This document shows positions 54,072 to 62,598 of a stretch of DNA of 64,000 bases, piece by piece. The notes beneath the pieces are model-generated. The model was not told where the DNA came from. It searched no databases and saw only the letters and a list, made by a program, of their open reading frames with translations. Source of the stretch: Bacteroidales bacterium (GTDB lineage: Bacteria; Bacteroidota; Bacteroidia; Bacteroidales; WCHB1-69); the NCBI GenBank assembly GCA_017554325.1, contig JAFZIP010000020.1, positions 1-64,000 of the forward strand, given 5' to 3'. Positions within the stretch are counted from its first letter, which is position 1, and the number at the start of each line of letters is the position of its first letter. A program made the position numbers and the translations under genes.

Positions 54072-54881
54072 CTATTTTTGAGGATTGCCAGCGTTCTGAT
54101 GTTTGGGGCAATCTTTCTCCACATTGCCGTGGGGACACTTGTGCTGACCCTCTGCATGGCCTTGGCATTTATGCTCGCCATTGGCGGCACCTTGGCACTT
54201 GTGCTCACCAGCAGCTTGGCCTTGACATTTGTGCTGGCCGTCAGCATGACCTTGGCATTTATGCTCACCTTCAGCATGTTGGCACTTGTGCTCGCCGGCA
54301 GCTTGGCCTTGACATTTGTGTTCGCCGTTTGCGCCCTGGCATTTGTGCTGACCGTCAGCATGACCTTGGCATTTATGTTCTCCCTCAGCATGTTGGCACT
54401 TGTGCTCACCAGCAGCCTGTCCTTGGCATTTATGCTCGCCATTGGCGGCACCTTGGCACTTGTGCTCGCCTGCGGCTTGGCCCTGGCATTTGTGCTGGGC
54501 ATCACCATGTCCCTGACATTTGTGTTCGCCCTCTTTGGCGGCATGGCCGCAGGTACCACTGTTCTTGCAACATGCGGGCAGTTTCTCGCGGGCTGCGGGA
54601 TCAGCCTTCACGGCATCAGCATCATAACCCATTTTGCTGATTTCTTTGCGCAAAATGTCGGGGTTTGTCTTTTTGGCATCGTAATTGATCGTAATTTTCG
54701 CCGTATTGGCATCGTACGTGTAATCTTTCACACCCTTGAAGAACGGAACATTCTCTTTGAAACGATCCGTGCATTTCTGGCATTTGAGGGAAGCGTTGGT
54801 TTGGATGGTAACGCTTTGCATTTGTGCGTATGCACTCAAGGTTACTACGGCCATCAAGGCCATCAGAATAAGTTTTTTCAT
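54072..54881 (-). CDS. Exported HMA-domain protein with 14 HKC repeats
   Basis: 269 residues. Signal peptide MKKLILMALMAVVTLSAYAQ. Residues about 21-92 are a heavy-metal-associated (HMA) ferredoxin-like domain with CQKC at 34-37 and the usual YDAKKTNPDILRKEISKMGY end. A bridge holds CCKNSGTCGH (104-113). Residues 117-251 are a low-complexity tail with 14 copies of His-Lys-Cys (13 as HKCQ, the last HKCP), spaced 10 or 9 residues, mostly as EHKCQGQAAG or GQHKCQG; more His stand between (20 Cys and 23 His in all). The tail likely binds several soft or borderline metal ions in the periplasm or outside. The upstream neighbour is a TonB receptor, so metal capture or sequestration is inferred. No relative of the tail is known to me. 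Confidence 0.85.
   Translation of the reverse strand: MKKLILMALMAVVTLSAYAQMQSVTIQTNASLKCQKCTDRFKENVPFFKGVKDYTYDANTAKITINYDAKKTNPDILRKEISKMGYDADAVKADPAAREKLPACCKNSGTCGHAAKEGEHKCQGHGDAQHKCQGQAAGEHKCQGAANGEHKCQGQAAGEHKCQHAEGEHKCQGHADGQHKCQGANGEHKCQGQAAGEHKCQHAEGEHKCQGHADGQHKCQGQAAGEHKCQGAANGEHKCQGHAEGQHKCPHGNVEKDCPKHQNAGNPQK
54130..54533 (-). repeat. DNA repeats encoding the HKC tail
   Basis: Roughly 30-base units. Residues 154-183 are identical to 192-221, and 134-154 to 221-241, so blocks of 60-90 bases were duplicated recently on top of the older 10-residue unit. Confidence 0.85.
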
Positions 54882-54916
54882 TTTTACTGTTTTATTAATT
54901 ATTGATTTTTTGATTC

Positions 54917-54949
54917 AAAAAAAACGTTGCAACAGACTGTCAATCTGTT
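54917..54949 (-). promoter_or_regulatory. Leader hairpin and T8 before the HKC gene
   Basis: In the minus-strand leader, AACAGATT-GAC-AGTCTGTT (54931-54949, two G-U/A-U inner pairs) is followed after 6 bases by T8 (54917-54924). It lies between the -7 box and the ATG and could act as an attenuator, although the gap before the T-run is longer than usual. Confidence 0.35.
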
Positions 54950-54965
54950 CAAAAGTTAAAGCCGG

Positions 54966-54973
54966 CAAAGATA
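54966..54973 (-). promoter_or_regulatory. -7 box TATCTTTG for the HKC gene
   Basis: Exact consensus 85 bases upstream of the ATG at 54881 and after the receptor stop codon, so the HKC gene can be expressed apart from the receptor. Confidence 0.7.
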
Positions 54974-55002
54974 CATTTTTTTCAACAAATCCGTAACATC
55001 CC

Positions 55003-57300
55003 CTATTTCAAGACACAACGGACACCCAGATACCCCATTATTCCTGTAATCGGAGCATACACCACCGTGGCGTCGAAATTTTCACCGAAGGGGTTCTGCG
55101 CATCCACAATAGGATTGGATTGTTTGTAGTTAAGCAGATTCTCGGCACCCACATAGATTTCCCATCTGCGGAATTTCTTGGTTATCTGGGCATTAAGAAT
55201 ACAATAGGCAGGAGCATATTCCGGAAGCGAACTGGCGGAATTAGCGGACATGTCGGGCAGTGGCTGCGGACCGTTCACCTGCAACGTGACATTGAATTTC
55301 CACTTGTCGTATTTTGTGCTGTAGTTGAGATTGACGAGTGCTTTGTGCGGGCTCATCAAATCCTTCTGCCGCATCACACCCTGACGCATATAGCGCACGT
55401 CATTGTAACGGTAGGCCAGCAATACCTCAAAGCGTTTCAACGGCCAAAGGGTCAATTCGAACTGCGCGGAATGGGAGCGCGACCGGTTTCCGTAACCATT
55501 GAAATCGCCGTTCAGAGCATAATAGTGTATTTCGTGAACGTTCTGATCCAAATCCACGATCATCTGCTGCTGAAAATGCGTGTAGAAATAATCGACTGCC
55601 ACAGAAGCCTTTCCTCCCGGCATGTCAAACTGATACACCATGCTTGCCCCGACATTCCAAGCCTCCTCGGGCTTCGGGTGACCGTCGAAACAGATGCTGC
55701 GGGAAGAAAACAGCAACGACTGGTTCTCCGTGAAGAAATGGGCATTGCGATAGCCCTTGCCCGCCGAAGCACGCACGGACAAGTCTTTGGTGGCCTGCCA
55801 TTTGAGGTGCACGCGCGGGGTCCAGAAGAGTTGGTTGATACTTTCCCAGTTAGTGGATTCTGTTTTGTCGCGAACCATATTGTAATCCAGGCGCATTCCG
55901 GCCATTACCACCAATTTCGGATCGATGATGTAAGCATACTCGGCAAAGACACCGGGAATCAGATCATGATGGTGAGGCCTGTTGTAATCATATACATTAA
56001 GTTGGCTTCCACTGTGAAAATACTCATTCAAACAGTCGAACTGCAGACTGCCTCCCGCCGTCAACTTATGGCGCTCATCACTTCCAAATTTATTGGAATA
56101 CAGCACATTCGCATAAACACTTTGCTGATTCCCATGATAATCCTTATTCTGCCCATATTGCGAGTTAAGCCAATGTCCCGTATAGGAAACAATCGTCCCG
56201 ATGCTCTCGTGTTCGCCGTTCAGCAGGAAGCCGTTCTTGGTGATGACATCCAGCCGCTTGTTGTCGGCCGTGAACCCATACGGCGCATTGTCCATAAGAT
56301 ACGGGCTGTTCGGTTTGAAGGCCATCTGTCCGCCAAAGCGGTTGTCCCACACAAAACCGACCATCGAGCGACCTTCCACCTTGGGAGATTTATAATCCCA
56401 GCGGTTCATCACATTGACCTGACGGCTGCGCGGCACATCCATGAAGCCGTCCTTGTTCATATCCATCTTCGCAAACTGGTCAGCCAGGAAAATCAGGAAA
56501 TTGGTACTCGCCTTATCCTTTTTACCGACAGGAATGCGCGTATTCATGGCAAGCTCTCCTTTGCCCATCGAGTTGGCATAAAAGTTCATGAAGAAACGTT
56601 CCAGATTTGTTTCCGGTTTTTTGTAATCGACATTGATTTGCCCAGTGATGGCTTCAAAACCATTCACCACGGAAGAGGTACCTTTCGACAGGCTGATGGA
56701 TTCCATCCACGAGCCGGGCACGAAGCCGAGACCGAATTGATGGGCCAGAAGTCGGATGAATGGGACATTCTCCAACAGAATCTGAGAATAGACGCCAGCA
56801 AGTCCGAGCATGGAGATTTGGCGGGCGCCGCTCACCGCGTCAGGGAATTCCGAATCGATGGCCACACTGCTTTCGAAGCTCTCGGCGAGGTTGCAGCACG
56901 CGGCACGGCGCAGTCCCTGCTGGGTGATGACCGTGGTGAGAATAGGCTGCGTGGAAATGAAAGAGCCGTCGCGGCCCACCACACTGACCTCCGCCAAGGA
57001 GTGCGCATGGGACAGGAAGATGGTAACGTCGTTTTGAGTGGGTGTAATCCACATGGTATCCGGTTGATAAGTCGGAAATGAGACCACCAAAGAATCGGAC
57101 TTGGCGCGGGGCAAAGAGAATTCGCCATTGGGATCAGAGTGCGTGCCCACAGCGGTGTGCAGCCACTGCAAAGCCGCCGAAGGAACTGCCATGGTATCGC
57201 CTTGCTCATTGATTTCCAGCACACGGCCCCGCAAGGTCTGCGCTCCCGAAAAACCACATATCAATGCAAATATCAAAAAAAACAGAAATCTTTTTTCCAT
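55003..57300 (-). CDS. TonB-dependent receptor, HMA-associated type
   Basis: 765 residues. Signal peptide MEKRFLFFLIFALICGFSGAQ. Carboxypeptidase-regulatory-like domain about 22-95 (LRGRVLEINEQGDTMAVPSA). The plug (about 110-220) contains RRAACCNLAESFESSVAIDSEFPDA and GARQISMLGLAGVYSQILLE; the CCNLAESFE motif marks a receptor group that I recall next to HMA-domain (copper-type) proteins in Bacteroidota. The barrel has His-rich loops (NRPHHHDL) and ends GYLGVRCVLK. It probably imports a metal or metal complex across the outer membrane. The HKC/HMA gene is 121 bases downstream. fadD lies 55 bases upstream; no -7 box found in that gap. Confidence 0.87.
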   Translation of the reverse strand: MEKRFLFFLIFALICGFSGAQTLRGRVLEINEQGDTMAVPSAALQWLHTAVGTHSDPNGEFSLPRAKSDSLVVSFPTYQPDTMWITPTQNDVTIFLSHAHSLAEVSVVGRDGSFISTQPILTTVITQQGLRRAACCNLAESFESSVAIDSEFPDAVSGARQISMLGLAGVYSQILLENVPFIRLLAHQFGLGFVPGSWMESISLSKGTSSVVNGFEAITGQINVDYKKPETNLERFFMNFYANSMGKGELAMNTRIPVGKKDKASTNFLIFLADQFAKMDMNKDGFMDVPRSRQVNVMNRWDYKSPKVEGRSMVGFVWDNRFGGQMAFKPNSPYLMDNAPYGFTADNKRLDVITKNGFLLNGEHESIGTIVSYTGHWLNSQYGQNKDYHGNQQSVYANVLYSNKFGSDERHKLTAGGSLQFDCLNEYFHSGSQLNVYDYNRPHHHDLIPGVFAEYAYIIDPKLVVMAGMRLDYNMVRDKTESTNWESINQLFWTPRVHLKWQATKDLSVRASAGKGYRNAHFFTENQSLLFSSRSICFDGHPKPEEAWNVGASMVYQFDMPGGKASVAVDYFYTHFQQQMIVDLDQNVHEIHYYALNGDFNGYGNRSRSHSAQFELTLWPLKRFEVLLAYRYNDVRYMRQGVMRQKDLMSPHKALVNLNYSTKYDKWKFNVTLQVNGPQPLPDMSANSASSLPEYAPAYCILNAQITKKFRRWEIYVGAENLLNYKQSNPIVDAQNPFGENFDATVVYAPITGIMGYLGVRCVLK

Positions 57301-57333
57301 ATTTCTAATTCACCTATTTTACCTCTTGTTTCC

Positions 57334-57357
57334 AGAGACGCACGGTCGTGCGTCTCT
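57334..57357. repeat. Palindrome AGAGACGCAC-GGTC-GTGCGTCTCT
   Basis: Ten-pair perfect hairpin between fadD and the receptor, reaching into the fadD stop codon. Highly similar palindromes (AGACGCACGGCCGTGCGTCT) are common as dispersed intergenic repeats in Bacteroidota and cyanobacteria; no U-run follows. Confidence 0.7.
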
Positions 57358-59149
57358 ACTCCTCTTTCTTGTCGTAATTATAAATTTCGCGGCAAAGGGC
57401 ATCGTATTTCTGATAAATCACCTTGCGTTTCAGCTTCATCGTCTGCGACAGTTCCTCCCCGATATTCCAGGTATCAGGCACGATTCGAAAACGCTTGATC
57501 TGCTCGTGATCGGCCAATGTCTTGTTCACTTTGTCCACCTCCTTGTTCATCAGCGCGACAAATTCGGGATGAGCTATGAAATTGGCACGGGATGTTGGAA
57601 CGGAGATTTTGTGTTTGTTGAAATAATTCTCAAAATTCTCAAATGAAGGCACGATAATGGCAGAAGCAAATTTCTCATTCTCACCAATGACCATCACATT
57701 GTCAATGTATTCAGATTCATGCAACTTGCTTTCCACCACTTGCGGTGCAACATATTTGCCTAAAGAGAGCTTGAAAATCTCCTTCTTGCGGTCTGTGATT
57801 TTCAAATAGCGGCCGTCCACCAGCGTGCCGATATCGCCGGTATGGAACCAGCCATCTTCATCTATCACCTCTTTGGTATAGGCTTCGTCTTTGTAATAGC
57901 CTTTCATGAGACAGGGACCTTTGGTCAGAATTTCGCCATCCTCGGCCAGCTTGAACTCTACCCCGCGCAGGATCTCACCCACGCAGCCAATCTGGATGCT
58001 GTGCCCCCTGGGATTGTTGACGGCAATCACGGGAGATGTTTCTGTGAGGCCATAGCCCTCGTAAACTCGGATTTTGGCCGCCACAAACAGACGGATCACC
58101 TTTTCGGGAATGCTGGAGCCGCCTGAGACGACGGTCATCTCGTGCCCGCCCAACGCCTCGCGCCACTTGCTGTACACCAGCTTGTCGGCGATGTTGTACT
58201 TGAGCAGGTAGAGCGGTCGCTCGCAATAGTAATCGAACTTTGTCCCGAAGCGGAACGCCCAGTAGTAAATATGTTTTTTGAGACCTTTGAGATTCTTGCC
58301 AGACGCGTAAAGCTTGTCATACATCATTTCAAACACACGGGGCACTGCACAGAAGCCGTCGGCGTGCATATCCTTCATATCCTGAGCGATGGTAGCCAAG
58401 CTGCCCGCGTAATAGTGACTCACGCCCATATACTGGTAGTGGTAGTTCACGATGCGTTCATAAACATGACACAACGGCAGGAAACTCAACATCTTACTAC
58501 GATAATCCAGCAGTTGGAGATCCTCCACGATGGGCAGGAAGTTGTTGCACATGTTACCATGTGACAACATCACACCTTTGGATTTGCCCGTGGTGCCGGA
58601 GGTGTAGATGATGGTGGAAATGTCGTCCGTTGAGATGGTGCGTTTGTTTTCCTCAATCACGGGAGCCCACTTCTCGCGGTTCTGCTTGCCCAACTCCACC
58701 AGCTCTTCCAGCGAAGGCACCCCATCCACTTTGTCCACACCATACATCAAAGGATGCTGCTCAATATCCGGAATCACGGGAGCCACCCTTTTGTAGATGG
58801 ATTCGATGCCGAAGACTATGCATTTGCAGTCGCAGTGGTTGAGGATATAACGATACTCTTCGGGATTCAGGGTCGGATAGACCGGAACGTGCACCATGCC
58901 TGCCAGCATAATACCCATGTCCAGGAAATTCCAAGCCGGTCGGTTGCGCATGATGGTGGCAATCTTATCGCCCTTCTGGAAACCGAGTTCGAGAAACGCG
59001 GAGGCGAAATTGTGCGCATAGTCCACATATTCCGGAATGCTGTAGGTTACCCAACCTTTTCCGTCTTCCGTGCGTTTGGCAAAGAAATCCGGCTTCTCGT
59101 ATTTTTCTGAAATAACATCTAAAATATCAAATAGTCTCGTAGGTCTCAT
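57356..59149 (-). CDS. fadD: Long-chain acyl-CoA synthetase (AMP-binding)
   Basis: 597 residues. Activates fatty acids to acyl-CoA through an acyl-AMP. The AMP-binding motif is IIYTSGTTGKSKGVMLSHGNM (about 188), then YEGYGLTETSPV, the hinge WFHTGDIGTLVDGRYLKITDRKKEIFKLSLGKYVAP. Matches the Bacteroidota group of ANL enzymes with MRPTRLFDILD start. Located between a GT2 gene (17 bases upstream) and the TonB receptor; a role in membrane lipid recycling is more likely than beta-oxidation here. Confidence 0.93.
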   Translation of the reverse strand: MRPTRLFDILDVISEKYEKPDFFAKRTEDGKGWVTYSIPEYVDYAHNFASAFLELGFQKGDKIATIMRNRPAWNFLDMGIMLAGMVHVPVYPTLNPEEYRYILNHCDCKCIVFGIESIYKRVAPVIPDIEQHPLMYGVDKVDGVPSLEELVELGKQNREKWAPVIEENKRTISTDDISTIIYTSGTTGKSKGVMLSHGNMCNNFLPIVEDLQLLDYRSKMLSFLPLCHVYERIVNYHYQYMGVSHYYAGSLATIAQDMKDMHADGFCAVPRVFEMMYDKLYASGKNLKGLKKHIYYWAFRFGTKFDYYCERPLYLLKYNIADKLVYSKWREALGGHEMTVVSGGSSIPEKVIRLFVAAKIRVYEGYGLTETSPVIAVNNPRGHSIQIGCVGEILRGVEFKLAEDGEILTKGPCLMKGYYKDEAYTKEVIDEDGWFHTGDIGTLVDGRYLKITDRKKEIFKLSLGKYVAPQVVESKLHESEYIDNVMVIGENEKFASAIIVPSFENFENYFNKHKISVPTSRANFIAHPEFVALMNKEVDKVNKTLADHEQIKRFRIVPDTWNIGEELSQTMKLKRKVIYQKYDALCREIYNYDKKEE

Positions 59150-59166
59150 AGGCGAATTATTTCTTG

Positions 59167-60120
59167 TTACTCGATCATATCAGAAATCAGATACTTATTG
59201 CGATCTGAGCCGTTGCGGGCGATAAGTTCGCCGAGGAATCCGGCCAGGAACAACATGAATCCGAGCACCATGGCCAGCATGGCAATGCCAAACAGCGGCT
59301 GATCCATCACCTGGCGGTAAGGCAAACCATGTGCCTGGTGTACCAGTTTCGCGATGAGCAACCAGATGGCACACACGAAACCAACTAAAAAGGCCATACT
59401 GCCCCAAACACCGAAGGCGTGCATCGGCTTCTTGCCGAACTTGGTCATGAACATAATCGTCAGCAAATCCAGGTATCCGTTCACGAAGCGGTCCAGGCCA
59501 AACTTGGTGACACCATATTTGCGTTTCTGGTGAACGACCACCTTCTCGCCAATCTTGCTAAAACCGGCCCATTTGGCAATCACAGGGATGTAGCGGTGCA
59601 TTTCGCTATAAACCTCTATGGATTTCACCACATCCTTGCGATAAGCCTTCAGACCGCAGTTGAAATCGTGCAGATAGATGCCCGACATCTTGCGCGTGGT
59701 CCAATTGAAGAACTTCGACGGAATGTTTTTGGCCAATTTGGAATCGTAACGCACTTTTTTCCAACCGGATACCAAGTCATAATCCTCTTCGGTAATCATT
59801 CTGTACAGTTCAGGAATCTCATCAGGGCTGTCCTGCAGGTCGGCATCCATGGTGATGACCACGTCGCCTTGGCAAGCCTCAAAGCCGGTGTTCAATGCCG
59901 CCGACTTCCCGTAGTTGCGACGGAAGCGAATACCTTTGATATTCTCGTTCTCCGCATGCAGCGATTCTACAATCTGCCAGGACTTGTCAGTGGAGCCGTC
60001 GTCCACCATCAGCACCTCGTAGGTGTACTGATGCTCATCCATGACACGTTTGATCCACGCAGCCAACTCGGGCAGCGACTCTTCTTCGTTGTAAAGGGGA
60101 ACTATTACGGATATATTCAT
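59167..60120 (-). CDS. GT2 polyprenyl-phosphate glycosyltransferase (GtrB/DPM1-like)
   Basis: 317 residues. SVIVPLYNEEESL, MVDDGSTDKSW, DADLQDSPDEIPEL (metal-binding DAD) and KYGVTKFGLDRFVNGYLDLL form the catalytic domain; two membrane helices about 238-262 and 280-305 close the protein. This is the arrangement of GtrB/ArnC-like enzymes that load undecaprenyl phosphate with a sugar. It may supply the lipid-linked sugar used by GT-C enzymes such as the one at 26.5 kb. Pairing with DUF4199 is common in Bacteroidota. Confidence 0.9.
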   Translation of the reverse strand: MNISVIVPLYNEEESLPELAAWIKRVMDEHQYTYEVLMVDDGSTDKSWQIVESLHAENENIKGIRFRRNYGKSAALNTGFEACQGDVVITMDADLQDSPDEIPELYRMITEEDYDLVSGWKKVRYDSKLAKNIPSKFFNWTTRKMSGIYLHDFNCGLKAYRKDVVKSIEVYSEMHRYIPVIAKWAGFSKIGEKVVVHQKRKYGVTKFGLDRFVNGYLDLLTIMFMTKFGKKPMHAFGVWGSMAFLVGFVCAIWLLIAKLVHQAHGLPYRQVMDQPLFGIAMLAMVLGFMLFLAGFLGELIARNGSDRNKYLISDMIE

Positions 60121-60142
60121 AAGATTTGGGGTTTAATTCTAG

Positions 60143-60260
60143 GTGAAAAGGGTTAATGGGGGTAAAGGGGGTAAAGGGGGTAAATGAGGAGAGTTTAGAG
60201 TTTTGAGTTTTGAGTTTTGAGTTTTGAACTTTGAATTCTCAATTCTCAATTCTCAATTCC
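60143..60260 (-). repeat. Heptamer/nonamer tract spanning the DUF4199 stop codon
   Basis: AATTCTC (sense AATTGAG or GAGAATT) heptamers at 60234-60259 include the DUF4199 stop codon (60246-60248) and its last codons. GAGTTTT heptamers and GGGGGTAAA 9-base units follow toward 60143. Confidence 0.85.
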
Positions 60261-61142
60261 CTCTGCTCTTTGTTCTATCGGGTTCTTGGAGCGGTAGTGG
60301 TACATGGCCACGAAGATGCCGAAGAACATGCCGTAGAGCAGATTCATCATGGCACTGATGCCGGCGTAGCGGCCAGGTTTGTCATAATGCGGCACGCGCG
60401 ACTTGTTCTGCTCGAAACGGATGTCTGCCGGATTAATAGCATTGAGTTGAGTGCAGGTTTGCTGGACCGTCTGCTGCACACTCGGTGTGGAGGGTTGGTT
60501 TTCGTTCTGCGCCACATACAGGGCCAGCGTCTCCACCAGCACGCGCCGGGAGTAGGCCGGGAAATTCGACAACTGATATTGGTGGACCGTATCGGCTGAG
60601 CGACGCGCCAACAGTTTCTCTTCATAGAAGTGCACAATCATGTCCGTGCCACGGTGGATATCCGCACGCACTGTGTCGGTCAGCGTGTCCGACTGGCACA
60701 CTTTCGCCTCTTGTTCCGCCATGATGACACGCACGGTGTCCAGATAAGCGTTCAGCTCCTGATCTGTGATTGTGTCTCGCTCAATCACTGCCCTGTAGTT
60801 GGTCAGCGCAGACTCGTACTTTTTGTCCAGCCCTTGCGGGTCGATGACGGCATAATGCACCATGTCATAGCCAAAAAAGAGCACGGAGCCGGTGATCGAG
60901 ATGATGAGACAACCTAAAAAGGCCTTGGCAAACGAAAGTCTGTCGGGGTATTTCTCCTTTAGTTCCTTGACGCCGGTGTACAGAATCAGCACGTAGGCGA
61001 TGATGAGGGCGAGGTCGAACATCTTCGCGCCTTCAAACTCCACGTTGCGGGCGAACATCTTCACCACCTCGAAAAGAGCCAGCATCACGCCAAGCACCAC
61101 GCCCCACTTCAGGCATGAGAACCAGGGTTTGTTATCTTTCAT
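60246..61142 (-). CDS. DUF4199 family membrane protein
   Basis: 298 residues. Three N-terminal membrane helices (about 10-30, 40-58, 72-95) and one near the C-terminus (about 265-285) match DUF4199, a Bacteroidota family of unknown function. It departs from the usual length (about 170-180) by a long soluble insertion (about 105-250) with helical, Gln/Asn-rich sequence. The last residues (Gly-Ile-Glu-Asn-stop) are encoded by the heptamer tract. 12 bases after the epimerase gene and upstream of GT2. Confidence 0.75.
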   Translation of the reverse strand: MKDNKPWFSCLKWGVVLGVMLALFEVVKMFARNVEFEGAKMFDLALIIAYVLILYTGVKELKEKYPDRLSFAKAFLGCLIISITGSVLFFGYDMVHYAVIDPQGLDKKYESALTNYRAVIERDTITDQELNAYLDTVRVIMAEQEAKVCQSDTLTDTVRADIHRGTDMIVHFYEEKLLARRSADTVHQYQLSNFPAYSRRVLVETLALYVAQNENQPSTPSVQQTVQQTCTQLNAINPADIRFEQNKSRVPHYDKPGRYAGISAMMNLLYGMFFGIFVAMYHYRSKNPIEQRAEGIEN

Positions 61143-61154
61143 CTTTGCAAAGGT

Positions 61155-61568
61155 CTATTTTTCCTCCGGATTGCAGCAGAACTCAGTCAGCACGCTGCAG
61201 GTGGACTTCGGGTGGGCGAAACCGATCATCAGGCCTTCCGCACCACCGCGCGGAGTCTTGTCGATGAGGCGAACTTCCTTCTCTGCCAGCTCGTTCAATG
61301 CTTCTGCAGTGTCAGGGACGGCAAAAGCCAGGTGATGGATGCCTTCGCCACGGTTCTCGATGAACTTGGCAATGGTGCTGTCAGGAGACGTTGGCTCCAA
61401 CAGTTCTATTTTAGTCTGCCCCACCTTGAAAAAGGCGGTTTTCACTTTCTGGTCGGCCACTTCCTCAATGTTGTAGCATTTCAGCCCCAAAACTTTTTCA
61501 TAGTAAGGGATTGCAGTTTCCAAGCTTTTCACGGCGATGCCGAGATGTTCAATGTGCGTAATGTTCAT
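61155..61568 (-). CDS. mce: Methylmalonyl-CoA epimerase
   Basis: 137 residues. Interconverts (2R)- and (2S)-methylmalonyl-CoA in the propionate/succinate pathway. Two VOC half-modules: ITHIEHLGIAVKSLETAIPYYE with the metal His about residue 8, KIELLEPTSPDSTIAKFIENRGEGIHHLAFAV with the second His, and the C-terminal Glu region. In many relatives it lies beside methylmalonyl-CoA decarboxylase genes; here it does not. Confidence 0.94.
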   Translation of the reverse strand: MNITHIEHLGIAVKSLETAIPYYEKVLGLKCYNIEEVADQKVKTAFFKVGQTKIELLEPTSPDSTIAKFIENRGEGIHHLAFAVPDTAEALNELAEKEVRLIDKTPRGGAEGLMIGFAHPKSTCSVLTEFCCNPEEK

Positions 61569-61698
61569 AGTTAATAGATAATAGTTTATAGTTTATAGAT
61601 TATAGAATATAGTTTATAAATTATCGATGCTAATTGTATCCATATAGTTCATAGTCATCGTTCATAGTTCATCGTCATAGTTCACCAGTCTTCAGTCT
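61567..61698 (-). repeat. Heptamer and 20-base-type repeats after the ICMT-like gene
   Basis: On the sense strand AGACTGA (holding the TGA stop) and AGACTGG units start the tract, then GAACTATGA/CGATGAACTATGA blocks akin to the 20-base repeat at 2466, then TAGTTTA-type heptamers down to the next start codon. Confidence 0.75.
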
Positions 61699-62483
61699 CT
61701 CATTTTATCTGACTTCAGAAGGTTGGTTTTATGTTTGATGATTTTAATGACGAGGGTGATGACGAGGGCGACGAGCAGTATGTAGAATGATGGTCGAATC
61801 CAATTTGCGCAAGGAATCTTGAACGGGGTATTCACCACCACAATCAGGATGAAGAGCAGGTAGTCGGCCATCACGTATGTGAAGACTGTGGAGAAAAGGG
61901 TAGCGTATTCGCGACGCACGAAGGTCTTGAAGGAGAATTGCAGGTCTCCTTTCTGGAAGAGGGAGAACTTGGGCAGGAAAGCGGGCACGCGGGCGGCCCA
62001 TTCCTCAAACTCTTCTCCGAACTGCTGGCGCAGATAAGCCTCCTCCGCAAACATAATGCGTTCGTAATAGATCCAATAGATGAGCGAGACGATGAGGAAC
62101 ACGTAAATATTCATCATGAAGACGAGCACGCCTGCCCATATCAGGTAATTGGCCAGATAGAGCGGGTGGCGGACAATGGAATAAATGCCTTTCGTGTTGA
62201 GGGTCTTGGCCACCTGTCCGGAAGTGTTGCGGCCAGAAGTGCCTTTCGGGGTAGTGCTCACCGTGTATGCACGCAATGCCAGTCCCGCAAGAGAAATCAG
62301 GAAAGCCAAGACAGTGAAGACTATGCGGAGCACTTGCCATTCACCCAGGAACAGCTGGAAGTAGAAAATTCTGTTAGACCCGAACAAGAGCGGGACTGCA
62401 AGCAACATCACCAGGACTGGGATCTGCCCTCTGTATTTGAACAGCAGGTTGCCGGACTTTTCAAAAGATTGTATCAGTGCCAC
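61692..62483 (-). CDS. ICMT/PEMT-like membrane methyltransferase
   Basis: 263 residues, GTG start at 62483 about 20 bases after the likely transcription start. Five to six membrane helices. The conserved block GIYSIVRHPLYLANYLIWAG, then ERIMFAEEAYLRQQFGEEFEEWAARVPAF, is that of isoprenylcysteine-carboxyl and phospholipid methyltransferases (SAM-binding RHPxY and the EExxL...YxxY region). The bacterial substrate is unknown. The C-terminal 90 residues hold two additional helices. Confidence 0.82.
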   Translation of the reverse strand: MALIQSFEKSGNLLFKYRGQIPVLVMLLAVPLLFGSNRIFYFQLFLGEWQVLRIVFTVLAFLISLAGLALRAYTVSTTPKGTSGRNTSGQVAKTLNTKGIYSIVRHPLYLANYLIWAGVLVFMMNIYVFLIVSLIYWIYYERIMFAEEAYLRQQFGEEFEEWAARVPAFLPKFSLFQKGDLQFSFKTFVRREYATLFSTVFTYVMADYLLFILIVVVNTPFKIPCANWIRPSFYILLVALVITLVIKIIKHKTNLLKSDKMRD

Positions 62484-62508
62484 TATACCTATTATATTTT
62501 ATAGGGCG

Positions 62509-62516
62509 CAAAGATA
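62509..62516 (-). promoter_or_regulatory. -7 box TATCTTTG for the ICMT-like gene
   Basis: Exact consensus 26 bases upstream of the GTG at 62483. Confidence 0.7.
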
Positions 62517-62598
62517 CAAAAAAATCATGGCCGCAAGGCAAAAAAAAACTCCCCCCGGATTCGGAGGAAGTGTAGCGGATAAAGAGGCAGGTAATGGA

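Noticed and set aside
54078..54905. Long plus-strand open frame (275 codons) opposite the HKC gene, predicted very hydrophobic
   Set aside because: It is the complement of the HKC repeats; the hydrophobic pattern follows from the His-Lys-Cys-Gln codons read backwards. No promoter box and no sensible domain.
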